NCBI GenBank assembly: GCA_000198515.1
Contig: FP929140.1
Coordinates: 3,012,527 to 3,076,526 of the forward strand
DNA: 64,000 bases
DNA from: a gamma proteobacterium HdN1
GTDB taxonomy: Bacteria; Pseudomonadota; Gammaproteobacteria; Pseudomonadales; Ketobacteraceae
Direction: 5' to 3'
Made by a program: the position numbers and the translations under genes. Shown here in pieces: positions 28,355 through 37,235 of this stretch; the stretch's first letter is position 1; each line of letters opens with the position of its first letter. The notes below the pieces were generated by a model. The model searched no databases. It was not told the DNA's origin and saw only the letters and a program-made list of their open reading frames with translations.

Positions 28355-31285
28355 ATGGCTTCACCCCTGATACAGAATCCGCTGGTTGAAAGCGTGCGAC
28401 TTCATCATCGCACCAATATCGAACGAGCGATACGCGAACAGGGGCTAGCCGAGCGCTTAGACTCATGGATACACGCCAAACCGGAACGCCACCAGCAGTT
28501 GAACGAATTGCTGATCGCGAGTGACTACGCCGCAGAGCGTATCCAGCGCCATCCCCAACAATTTCTGGAGCTTGCCGAGAGCGACCGATTAGAACGTAGC
28601 CTAGACGCAGGCGAGTTGGTTGCCCAGTTGCAGAGTGCGCTGCTTGGCGCGACGGATGATCGCGAATTGATGCGCAACATGCGTCTGTTTCGCCACGAAC
28701 AAATGCTGCGTATCCTGTGGCGCGATATCAATCACCTTGCAAGCTTGCAAGAAGTCATGCAAGACCTTAGCGAGTTGGCGGATGCGTCCATCAACGAAGC
28801 CCTCGCGTTTCTCTATCCGCAGCTCACCGCAACTGTAGGCACTCCTCTTGATGAAAACGGCCAGCCGATGCCAATGGTGGTCTTCGCCATGGGAAAACAC
28901 GGCGCACGAGAGCTGAATCTCTCCTCCGATATCGACCTCATGTTCGCCTTTTCCCACGATGGCGAAACCCAGCGAAAGCCGCGCAGCATCACCCACCAAG
29001 AATTTTTTATTCGGCTTGGGCAAAAGTTGATTCGGGTGCTCAGTGAAATTACTGCGGACGGTTTCGTTTTTCGGGTGGATATGCGCCTGCGGCCCTACGG
29101 TGATGTTGGTGCGCTCGCAATGCCTTTTCGCGCCATGGAAATCTATTACGAAAAGCAGGGCCGTGAATGGGAGCGTTATGCCATGATCAAGGCGCGCTCG
29201 GTAACACGGGATAACGGTGACGGTGTGCGCCTTCTTGCCTGGCTGCGCCCGTTCGTGTACCGCCGTTATGTAGACTTCGGCGTGATTGAATCCCTGCGTG
29301 AAATGAAAGGCATGATACAGCGCGAGGTGCTTCGGCGTGGTAATGATGAAAACATTAAAACCGGCCACGGCGGGATTCGAGAAATTGAATTTATCGTGCA
29401 AGCACTTCAGCTGATTCGCGGCGGGCGAGAACCACAACTACGTATCACCCAAACCCTGCTAGTCATGTCGCACATCCGAATGCTCGGCATTCTGCCAGAC
29501 GCAATGGTCGATAGCCTGCACGATGCTTACGTGTTTCTGCGTGAAACCGAACACCGCATTCAAGCCCAGAAAGACCAGCAAACCCAGCGCTTGCCCGACA
29601 ACCCTTCCGCAGGCGCACGTCTCGCTTGGAGTATGGGTTTTGAAGAATGGGAAAGTTTCTATCAGCGGCTACAAGAAGTACGCGAACAAGTCAGCGAACA
29701 CTTTACTCAATTTATTTCCGGTGGAGAAGATGAAGCCGCCAGCGCAATCCCCGAAGCAGCCGTTCGCCTGTGGGAACAGAGCTTGACGAGCGAAGAATCA
29801 GAACCACTCTTTGCATTGCTTGGCTATCGAGGCTGCCACGATACGTGGGAAAAAATCAGCCAGTTTCACGATAGCAGAAACGTGGCTCAGCTCCGCGTGA
29901 CTGCGCGCCAGCGGCTGGATCGCCTCATGCCGATGTTGATCGCGAGTTGTGCTCGCCAGCGACAACCTTGTTCTGCGTTGGTGCGCTGTTTGCCTCTAGT
30001 AGAAAACATTTTGCGACGTTCAGCCTACATGGCGCTACTGGTCGAGAATCCGCGCGGGCTAGAACGCCTGACACAGCTTTTTTCGGCCAGCGTGTGGGTC
30101 GCAGAAACGATGAGCAACCATCCGTTTCTTCTGGATGGCTTGTTGGATGCAGCCGGCTTGTTCGCCCCCCCCCGCGTAGAGCAACTTAAAGACGAGCTAC
30201 GTCAGCAAATGTTGCGAATCCCAGAAGATGATTTAGAAACTCAGATGGAAACGCTGCGCCAATTCAAGCTTGCCCATATGTTGCGCGTTGCTGCATCGGA
30301 TATTACCGGCAGTCTGCCGATCATGAAGGTCAGCGACTACCTGACGTGGCTTGCCGAAACGCTCTTACAAGCGGTATTTGAACTTGCCTGGCACCAGCTT
30401 ACTGATAAGCACGGTGTTCCGTTCAGAAGTGAAGGCCAGCTTTGTGCACCGGATTTTATCGTGATCGGTTACGGTAAGGTTGGCGGCATAGAATTGAGCT
30501 ATAGCTCCGATCTTGATCTCGTATTCATGCACGATGCGGACCCTAATTTATCGACGGACGGTGAACGTAGCATCGACAACGGCACGTTTTTTGCGCGCCT
30601 CGGCCAACGCCTGATTCACCTACTATCGACACGCACCGTTACCGGGCCTCTTTACGACATTGATATGCGCCTGCGCCCCTCTGGAAATTCGGGAATGCTA
30701 GTCACTTCACTTACCGCATTCAATAAATACCAAGAGGAATCCGCGTGGACATGGGAACATCAGGCATTGGTGCGCGCGCGCGTCGTGGCAGGCTGCCCAC
30801 GCCTCAAAGAAAAATTTGAAGCACTACGCCGTGAAATTCTTTCTGTGCCGCGAGATCCTGCAAAGCTTAGTCACGACGTGATTGAGATGCGAAAAAAAAT
30901 GAACGAGCATCTTAGCAAAGCGCACGATATTGAATTACACGAGTCCATGCTCACAAATGAACAGCCATTTCATTTGAAGCAAGACCCCGGTGGAATGGTC
31001 GATATCGAATTTATTGCGCAATTTCTGGTGCTCCGCCACTCCGCAGCGCATCCAGAAATGTCAAAGTGGAGTGACAATATGCGCATCCTCGAAACTGCCG
31101 AAGATTTGGGTATCCTTGATCCAGGGAGCGCGCAACAACTCAGAGAGGCGTGGCTTGCGTATCGCGAGCAAGCGCATCGGGATGCGCTGCAAAATGAAAA
31201 AGGTTGCGTTCCAGGGGGTCAGTACATCGAATATCGACGCACAGTAAGAGCACAATGGCACGCCATCGTTGCTAAAGATTTGTAG
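28355..31285 (+). CDS. glnE: Glutamine synthetase adenylyltransferase/deadenylase
   Basis: A 976-residue bifunctional enzyme that adds and removes AMP on a Tyr of glutamine synthetase, controlled by PII. Two nucleotidyltransferase domains are visible: the N-terminal one with FAMGKHGARELNLSSDIDLM near residues 174-193, the C-terminal one with GYGKVGGIELSYSSDLDLVF near residue 705. Each is followed by a helical domain. The Asp pairs in SSDIDL and SSDLDL are the metal-binding residues. AAGGAG stands before the ATG. It closes the plus-strand run and converges with the histidine kinase gene, whose stop is 14 bp away. Confidence 0.95.
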   Translation: MASPLIQNPLVESVRLHHRTNIERAIREQGLAERLDSWIHAKPERHQQLNELLIASDYAAERIQRHPQQFLELAESDRLERSLDAGELVAQLQSALLGATDDRELMRNMRLFRHEQMLRILWRDINHLASLQEVMQDLSELADASINEALAFLYPQLTATVGTPLDENGQPMPMVVFAMGKHGARELNLSSDIDLMFAFSHDGETQRKPRSITHQEFFIRLGQKLIRVLSEITADGFVFRVDMRLRPYGDVGALAMPFRAMEIYYEKQGREWERYAMIKARSVTRDNGDGVRLLAWLRPFVYRRYVDFGVIESLREMKGMIQREVLRRGNDENIKTGHGGIREIEFIVQALQLIRGGREPQLRITQTLLVMSHIRMLGILPDAMVDSLHDAYVFLRETEHRIQAQKDQQTQRLPDNPSAGARLAWSMGFEEWESFYQRLQEVREQVSEHFTQFISGGEDEAASAIPEAAVRLWEQSLTSEESEPLFALLGYRGCHDTWEKISQFHDSRNVAQLRVTARQRLDRLMPMLIASCARQRQPCSALVRCLPLVENILRRSAYMALLVENPRGLERLTQLFSASVWVAETMSNHPFLLDGLLDAAGLFAPPRVEQLKDELRQQMLRIPEDDLETQMETLRQFKLAHMLRVAASDITGSLPIMKVSDYLTWLAETLLQAVFELAWHQLTDKHGVPFRSEGQLCAPDFIVIGYGKVGGIELSYSSDLDLVFMHDADPNLSTDGERSIDNGTFFARLGQRLIHLLSTRTVTGPLYDIDMRLRPSGNSGMLVTSLTAFNKYQEESAWTWEHQALVRARVVAGCPRLKEKFEALRREILSVPRDPAKLSHDVIEMRKKMNEHLSKAHDIELHESMLTNEQPFHLKQDPGGMVDIEFIAQFLVLRHSAAHPEMSKWSDNMRILETAEDLGILDPGSAQQLREAWLAYREQAHRDALQNEKGCVPGGQYIEYRRTVRAQWHAIVAKDL

Positions 31286-31298
31286 CCGAACCGGCGGG

Positions 31299-33821
31299 CT
31301 AAGAAATTTTTCGCTGATCCTTTTGGTTGCGCGCGCCGAATTTCTCCAAAGTGCCAAATTCGCCCAAAGCATTATAGATCGCATGGTGTAGCTGCTGTAG
31401 CGTTACCGGCTTGGTGAGCACCGCATCCATTCCGCATTCTCGGCACTGCTCCACAATATCCTCTTCGGAATGGCCCGTCAGCGCGATTATCGGAAGCCTT
31501 GGCCAGTGGTGTTTCGACTCTTGTTCGCGTAAAAGGCGGGTGGCTTCAAAGCCACTCATGATCGGCATTTCGCAATCCATTAGAATCAGATCTAGCGTGT
31601 CATGCTGCACTTCCGCCGAGCGGATGACTTCTTCACCGTTATCCACTTGCAGCACATCCACGCCGAGTTTGTGCAGAAGCCCAGAGAGTACGAGTTGATT
31701 CACACGATTGTCATCGGCCACCATGATACGCAGCCCTGCAGGCAGGCTGTTCTCGTGAGCGGTATCCGCCGCAATGTCCACCTTGGCACAGGTGGAAGCC
31801 GATAAGCGCGCGGTGAACCAAAATGTAGCGCCTTCTCCGGAAATGCTGTGAACGCCGATGCTACCGCCCATCAGTTCGGCCAGATCTTTGCAGATCACCA
31901 GCCCAAGCCCGGTGCCGCCAAACTGCCTAGCGGTAGAGATTTCAGCCTGTTGAAAGGGCTGAAAAAGCCGCTGAATCTGTTCTTCCGTAAGACCAATTCC
32001 GGTATCGCTAACGGTAAAGCGCAGCAGCAAATCATCATTGCTCTGATGGGGCTGAAAGTTCTCGTCTTGGAAAGAAACCGCAATGGTCACGTGGCCCTTT
32101 CGGGTGAACTTAAGCGCATTACCGCCAAGATTCAGTATAATCTGACGCAGACGGGTAGGGTCGCCGTTAACCATTTTTGGAAGTTTGTTGCTGATTTGCA
32201 AGCGTAGATCGACCGCGCTTCCTTGGATCTTGGGAGTCAAAATATCCACGCATTCCTGCAACATTTCAGGAAGATGAAACGGAATGTCCTCCAGCGTAAG
32301 TTTTCTTGCCTCCAGCTTGGAGAAATCCAGAATATCATTTACCAATCGTAATAACGCTTCTCCTGAATTACGAATGGTGCTGACGTACCTTTGCTGTGCG
32401 CTATCCAGCTGCGTATGGCTCAAGAGTTCCGATATACCAATTACGCCGTTCATCGGTGTGCGAATTTCGTGGCTCATCATGGCAAGAAAATTGCTTTTGG
32501 CACGCATGTTATGGCGAGCGATTCTGGTTTCTTGTTCTGCTTTTTCCAGCGCCGCATGTGCTTCGAATTGCGTTCTTTGCAGAATTTCAATGCGCTTGGC
32601 CAAGGCGAGCGAAAGCAAAACCATTTCCATTACGACGCCAATTGCTTGGCTTTGCTCAATCAGCAGATTGCGGGGCAGAAAGCCTCGGTAATACAGTACT
32701 GTAACGATTGTGCCAAGCAGCAGCGGCAGCCAGGCAAAGCCGAAAATGCGTGCTGAAGGTTTCCCCTTTTTAACCTCGACAAAAGTAATCGTTAAAATCA
32801 ATAGGCATCCAAAAAAAGTCAGCCCCTGTAAAAAATGGACGGTTATCTGCTCTGGTAACACAACGCAAGAGACTGCAGTTGCAAGGCCAGCCACGCCGAA
32901 CGCCATTAAACTTTTGCACGCCCACTTGGATTTCCCCCGCAAATCCAGAAATTTGATCACAAAAATGGCGGCGGCAAAATTTGCATACCCCATTGAGAGC
33001 GGTAAGTTTTTTTGCTGCATCCATGGCATATCGCCCCACAAAAGCTGCGATCCTATGCCGGACAGTGCCAATTGAAAAAATAGCGCTGCGGCAACATAGT
33101 GTACGTAAAGGTAATAGCTTGTATCGCGAGTGATGTAGCCGAGTACGAGGTTGTAAAGAAGCAACCCAGCGATACATCCATAAATGCCCGAGAGCAAGGT
33201 CTGCGAGTGAAGCGTATACGTTTTATATTCACTTGGCTGCGAAAAGGTGATTGGAAGCAAAAGCGTTGTGTTGGAATAAGTGGAAATGTAAACGTCGTAA
33301 ACCTGATTTCTTTCTAGCGAAAGCGGAAAGCTCAATCCGCGCTCCAGCGCTGGGCGCAGCTCAGGCGTGATCGTATCGCCATCAAATAGGTGAACTATTT
33401 TCTCTTCTGCACCGACTTGCCCTTGTTGAATAAGATAAACGTCCACTCGATCTAACTGTGGATTCGCAATATCCATGATCCACGTAGACGGAGCGTTTTG
33501 AGTCGCTAACGTGAAGTGCAGCCAGATCGTGTCATAAGAGAAGGAAAAGTTTGGGGTTTTGGATGCGCTGAAATGGCTTTTCCACTCAAGGTCCCGAACC
33601 TGCGCCAAGTTAAGGCGGTTGCTTGGATCGGTAAGAAATTCAAAGCGAGTGCCTACCGCTGCAGATTGAGTGTCTGAGGTAAGCGTGATTTGATGGTCGC
33701 TCTCCGTCGAGCCACTCGCAAAAAACGGAAAAAGCAGCAAAAACGCAAGGAATATCCGCGTAGTGCGCAACCATTGATCGGGCAAGCAAGTGCCGGAGCG
33801 TAACTTTTCGAATGAGAACAC
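31299..33821 (-). CDS. Hybrid sensor histidine kinase with 7TM-DISM sensor
   Basis: An 840-residue membrane kinase. After a signal segment, a periplasmic 7TMR-DISMED2-type beta domain (about residues 40-180) is followed by seven membrane helices (about 185-400) and a coiled coil. The dimerisation His is in MSHEIRTPMNGV (near residue 455). The ATPase domain has NLGGNALKFTRKG, DTGIGL and GGTGLGL. A C-terminal receiver has ADDNRVN and the phospho-acceptor Asp in LILMDCEMPIMSG. No output regulator gene is adjacent, so the partner is elsewhere. Ligands of this sensor class are often carbohydrates, but none is implied here. Confidence 0.9.
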   Translation of the reverse strand: MFSFEKLRSGTCLPDQWLRTTRIFLAFLLLFPFFASGSTESDHQITLTSDTQSAAVGTRFEFLTDPSNRLNLAQVRDLEWKSHFSASKTPNFSFSYDTIWLHFTLATQNAPSTWIMDIANPQLDRVDVYLIQQGQVGAEEKIVHLFDGDTITPELRPALERGLSFPLSLERNQVYDVYISTYSNTTLLLPITFSQPSEYKTYTLHSQTLLSGIYGCIAGLLLYNLVLGYITRDTSYYLYVHYVAAALFFQLALSGIGSQLLWGDMPWMQQKNLPLSMGYANFAAAIFVIKFLDLRGKSKWACKSLMAFGVAGLATAVSCVVLPEQITVHFLQGLTFFGCLLILTITFVEVKKGKPSARIFGFAWLPLLLGTIVTVLYYRGFLPRNLLIEQSQAIGVVMEMVLLSLALAKRIEILQRTQFEAHAALEKAEQETRIARHNMRAKSNFLAMMSHEIRTPMNGVIGISELLSHTQLDSAQQRYVSTIRNSGEALLRLVNDILDFSKLEARKLTLEDIPFHLPEMLQECVDILTPKIQGSAVDLRLQISNKLPKMVNGDPTRLRQIILNLGGNALKFTRKGHVTIAVSFQDENFQPHQSNDDLLLRFTVSDTGIGLTEEQIQRLFQPFQQAEISTARQFGGTGLGLVICKDLAELMGGSIGVHSISGEGATFWFTARLSASTCAKVDIAADTAHENSLPAGLRIMVADDNRVNQLVLSGLLHKLGVDVLQVDNGEEVIRSAEVQHDTLDLILMDCEMPIMSGFEATRLLREQESKHHWPRLPIIALTGHSEEDIVEQCRECGMDAVLTKPVTLQQLHHAIYNALGEFGTLEKFGARNQKDQRKIS

Positions 33822-33933
33822 GTGTACTGCCAGTGCTAGAGGCTTTCTAGCAGTATAGAAAAGTTTTCAGAGCTTCGCGCTGCACAATACAAGAACATGA
33901 TGTAGCCAGAGATTGAAACGCAAGTGCTTGTAA

Positions 33934-34872
33934 TTAAAGGTGATGCTCGCGCTTCCAAGCATCATAACGCTCCAACAGCCAGCGCGCGCTGCGATCTGCT
34001 TCCCAGAGTGGCTCGCTTGGTAAAGCCAATTGGTGCGTCTGCTGCCAGTCTTCAAAGGGAGTGTAGAGTTTAAGGGCACGAATCTGATCCAAGCCTTCGT
34101 GAATACGCCCATGCTGGGTGGGTGGCAGCGAGAACAGGCCGGTCGCAGCGCCGGAAGTGATGGCTTCGTACACCATCGAAACGCTGTCAGGTGTTACCCA
34201 AACCTGTGCGGATCGCGTCAGCTGATTTGCTACCCAACCCTTGGGCGTTTCTGTATGCGGGCAAAAGTTCACCTGCGGCCAGCGTTTTTGGGAGAGCGCC
34301 ACGCCAAACTCTTCCGGAGTTCTGCGTGAATTGGTGATCGTCCATTGCTGCGAAGGTTCCGCCTCCAGCACCTGTTGAATCTGATCCAGAGTTTGCTCGG
34401 AAGACCAAACGAAGTGCTTGGATTCCCCACCAATCAGCATCGTATGCTCTGGCGCATCTGCACCGGCTTCCCTAGGCTTCAAGGTGTTCATCACGCCACG
34501 GGTGATCAAAATGTTGTCGCGTTCTGAGGGCCGATCGTGGCGTGGCACAATCGCCGCATCGTAAAGCGAAAGCGGAATCGAAGGCCGCATAATCACGCTG
34601 GCCATGCAGCCAAAGACGCGGCGTGCCAACAAAATCAAGCGGTGGGAAGCCGAGCCCGCGCCCGTGACAATATCGGGTGCGTGGGTAAAACCCTGTTCAG
34701 GCCAACGCTTGCGAAGCCAATCCTGCCAATAAAAGCGGATTTGCGTGGCGTCCACCCATCGCACCTCTACTGCAGCAATGGCATTGAGCCGATCCACAAG
34801 GCCGTGGAGCTGGCTCGTATGCCCCGGCTTATGATCGTGCAAAACCCAAAGCTGAATCGGTCGGTGTTCCAT
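33934..34872 (-). CDS. ELM1 / GtrOC1-like family protein
   Basis: About 312 residues. The start IQLWVLHDHKPGHTSQLHGL, then PDIVTGAGSASHRLILLARR, and later WVTPDSVSMVYEAITSGA with GLFSLPP match the mitochondrial-fission-ELM1 family, which in bacteria is thought to be a GT-B-like glycosyltransferase working in surface polysaccharide synthesis. The ATG at 34872 is preferred because AGGAG lies about 11 bases before it; an upstream ATG at 34896 adds eight residues. It is divergent from ilvE, the neighbour arrangement seen in several Pseudomonadales. Confidence 0.8.
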   Translation of the reverse strand: MEHRPIQLWVLHDHKPGHTSQLHGLVDRLNAIAAVEVRWVDATQIRFYWQDWLRKRWPEQGFTHAPDIVTGAGSASHRLILLARRVFGCMASVIMRPSIPLSLYDAAIVPRHDRPSERDNILITRGVMNTLKPREAGADAPEHTMLIGGESKHFVWSSEQTLDQIQQVLEAEPSQQWTITNSRRTPEEFGVALSQKRWPQVNFCPHTETPKGWVANQLTRSAQVWVTPDSVSMVYEAITSGAATGLFSLPPTQHGRIHEGLDQIRALKLYTPFEDWQQTHQLALPSEPLWEADRSARWLLERYDAWKREHHL

Positions 34873-34897
34873 GCGCGTTCGTGCTCCTGTTAGCATG

Positions 34898-34926
34898 TTG
34901 GCGGTGAGGGATTGTGATACTATATT
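34898..34926 (+). promoter_or_regulatory. Predicted sigma-70 promoter for ilvE
   Basis: TTGGCG (34898-34903) and TATATT (34921-34926) are separated by 17 bases, the ideal spacing. Transcription would start near 34933, some 40 bases before the preferred ilvE ATG at 34974 and after the longer in-frame ATG at 34914, which supports the shorter ilvE start. Confidence 0.5.
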
Positions 34927-34973
34927 ACGCTTTCATCTGCGCCCACCCCCTTCATTCTAGAGGAGCTTGCAAC

Positions 34974-35900
34974 ATGTCGATGGCTGATCGCGACGGCCTG
35001 ATTTGGTTTGATGGTGAACTCATTCCCTGGCGAGACGCCAAGGTACATGTGCTTACCCACACGCTGCACTATGGCATGGGCGTTTTTGAAGGTGTGCGGG
35101 CCTACGCCACCGAGAAAGGGCCGGCGATCTTCCGCCTGCACGAGCACACCAATCGCCTGTTCAACTCCGCGCACATCATGAACCTCAAAATGCCCTTTAC
35201 CAAAGAGCAGATCAACGAGGCGCAACTGGAAGCGATCCGTGTCAACAAGCTCCCCCATGCCTATCTGCGCCCGATGGTATTTCTTGGCTCTGAAGCCATG
35301 GGCTTGCGCGCCTCTGGATTGAAAGTCCACGTGATTGTCGCCGCGTGGCCGTGGCCGTCCTACATGGCCCCTGAACTCATGACCAAAGGCATCAAAGTGC
35401 GGGTGTCCAGCTATACCCGCCATCACGTCAACATCTCCATGTGCAAAGCCAAAGCCAACGGCCACTACATCAACTCCATGCTGGCGTTGAGCGAAGCGCA
35501 GGCGTGCGGCTGCGATGAGGCGTTACTGCTCGATCCAGAAGGCTATGTTGCCGAAGGCAGCGGCGAAAACATCTTCATCGTTCGCGACGGCGTGCTCTAC
35601 ACCCCCGAACTCACCGCCTGTCTCGACGGCATCACGCGCGCCTCAGTCATGACCTTGGCGAACGAGCTCGGCTACCAAGTCAAAGAAAAGCGCATCACCC
35701 GCGACGAAGTCTACATCGCCGATGAAGCCTTCTTTACCGGCACCGCCGCTGAAGTTATGCCCATCCGCGAAGTCGATGGCCGACAGATCGGTACCGGTAG
35801 CCGTGGCCCCATCACCGAAATCCTGCAAACCCGCTACTTCGACACCGTAATGGCCCGCCGGAATGAACATCCGGAGTGGATACACTACGTTAACCCGTAA
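34974..35900 (+). CDS. ilvE: Branched-chain amino acid aminotransferase
   Basis: A 308-residue class IV PLP aminotransferase for the last step of Val, Leu and Ile synthesis. DGLIWFDGELIPWRDAKVHVLTHTL is the usual N-terminus, YGMGVFEGVRAY the substrate gate, and SMCKAKANGHYINSMLAL carries the catalytic Lys. EGSGENIFIV and GITRASVM bind PLP phosphate. ATG 34974 with GAGGAG upstream fits family length; the frame extends 20 codons further to an ATG at 34914, but that segment is unlike the family and lies before the probable transcription start. Confidence 0.95.
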   Translation: MSMADRDGLIWFDGELIPWRDAKVHVLTHTLHYGMGVFEGVRAYATEKGPAIFRLHEHTNRLFNSAHIMNLKMPFTKEQINEAQLEAIRVNKLPHAYLRPMVFLGSEAMGLRASGLKVHVIVAAWPWPSYMAPELMTKGIKVRVSSYTRHHVNISMCKAKANGHYINSMLALSEAQACGCDEALLLDPEGYVAEGSGENIFIVRDGVLYTPELTACLDGITRASVMTLANELGYQVKEKRITRDEVYIADEAFFTGTAAEVMPIREVDGRQIGTGSRGPITEILQTRYFDTVMARRNEHPEWIHYVNP

Positions 35901-36076
35901 GCAAGCTGTTCGCCTGCAAGTTCACTAGGCGGCCTTTGTGCCGTCTGGTGCACGCGGCGTTGCAGGAATGGCTGAACGGAATCTGCTATGGTATAAAAAT
36001 TGACCAATCTGGCTGCCAGTGAGCGCCAAATCGCTTTTCCTTGTTATGGCCATCATTATTACAGGCAGGTATCCCG

Positions 36077-37171
36077 ATGCACTTAAGCCGTCCCTTGATC
36101 ACGTTCACCGCCCTTGTATTCTCTGCGTCCCTCACCGCTTGCGGCGGCGGGGGTGGCGGTGGAGGGGGTGACAAAGGCACGCCACCGCCGGAGCCACCTC
36201 CACCCGCTGCTACAATTACGCAAAACGCTTACCTACCGTTGCTGCCCGGCCGTGGGATGAACTATTCGGTTGTGGTAGAAGGCGGATTTGTAAGTGTTGA
36301 TGCATTGGCACAAAAAGCAGCCGCGGGCACGATCGCCGGCCAAACCGACCTCTATACAAGCAAAGTTGGCGATATTAGCTACATTTACTCCAGCAGCGCA
36401 GAAGAAGCAGGGTTCTGGGGCGTACTTGGGCCGGTAGATATAGACTTTAACGGCACGCCCGCCAAGTTCCAGTCACTCAAATTCAAGCGGGCGTTTCCGC
36501 TGTGGAATTCATCGCTTGAGCTTAATGTTGCCAAGGACGTGACGGATCTTGACCCCAAGATCTCCATCACCGTCAGCGGTATCCCCCTTAACATCACCAT
36601 TGACGTGCAAGACAGTCGCGTCATCTGGCGCGGAGAAGAGAAGCGCTCCACTCCGTATGGCACGCTGATTACCCAAAAGTTGGAAGTTCACCTGCTGGGC
36701 AGCGGTCGCGTTTCCGGCAATGACTTTCAAGTGGGCTATAACGATACCCTCTACCTTGCCAAGGGCTTAGGGGTTGTGGCACGCAGCAGCGAGATTTCCG
36801 TGGGAAGCTTGGGAGATCAAATCCTCACGCCCGTCTACGAAGATTCGCAAACCATGAACTCCGTCGTTAACCTACCCACACCAATCCGTTTCAACTACCT
36901 GCAAGGTGGTGTTTCACTCGCCAGCGGCAGCGCAACCATTGGGATTGAGGGTGGTTCACCCATTACTCGCTCGCTCTATGACGCGCTGAATAAAACGGCG
37001 ATTTCGTGGCTACAAATCCAAGACAACCAAAGCAATGGCTTTGATATCGTAGCCAACGGTGCGCCCAGTTCTTATACGGAAGGCGGCGAGGTTGTTTATG
37101 TGGCCGCCAAAGGCAAACCGGCAGAACAGATCCCCGTACATATCAGCCTAGTGGATACCACACCGAGATAA
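36077..37171 (+). CDS. Lipoprotein of unknown function
   Basis: A 364-residue predicted lipoprotein. The signal peptide ends in the lipobox SLTAC, followed by a run of nine glycines, a charged residue and a Pro-rich linker (PPPEPPPPA), which suggests a flexible tether to the outer membrane. The rest has alternating polar/hydrophobic strands and no family I recognise. Start ATG 36077 is preferred over 36041 because it places the positive n-region correctly. It sits between ilvE and msbA, facing the same way. The GGC/GGT/GGG-rich glycine tract may be unstable. Confidence 0.7.
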   Translation: MHLSRPLITFTALVFSASLTACGGGGGGGGGDKGTPPPEPPPPAATITQNAYLPLLPGRGMNYSVVVEGGFVSVDALAQKAAAGTIAGQTDLYTSKVGDISYIYSSSAEEAGFWGVLGPVDIDFNGTPAKFQSLKFKRAFPLWNSSLELNVAKDVTDLDPKISITVSGIPLNITIDVQDSRVIWRGEEKRSTPYGTLITQKLEVHLLGSGRVSGNDFQVGYNDTLYLAKGLGVVARSSEISVGSLGDQILTPVYEDSQTMNSVVNLPTPIRFNYLQGGVSLASGSATIGIEGGSPITRSLYDALNKTAISWLQIQDNQSNGFDIVANGAPSSYTEGGEVVYVAAKGKPAEQIPVHISLVDTTPR

Positions 37172-37235
37172 ATGGGTTCGAAGCGCGACAACGATCTTTA
37201 CATAGCCATCCGGCGCAGGGAGCCGCACGCCAAAC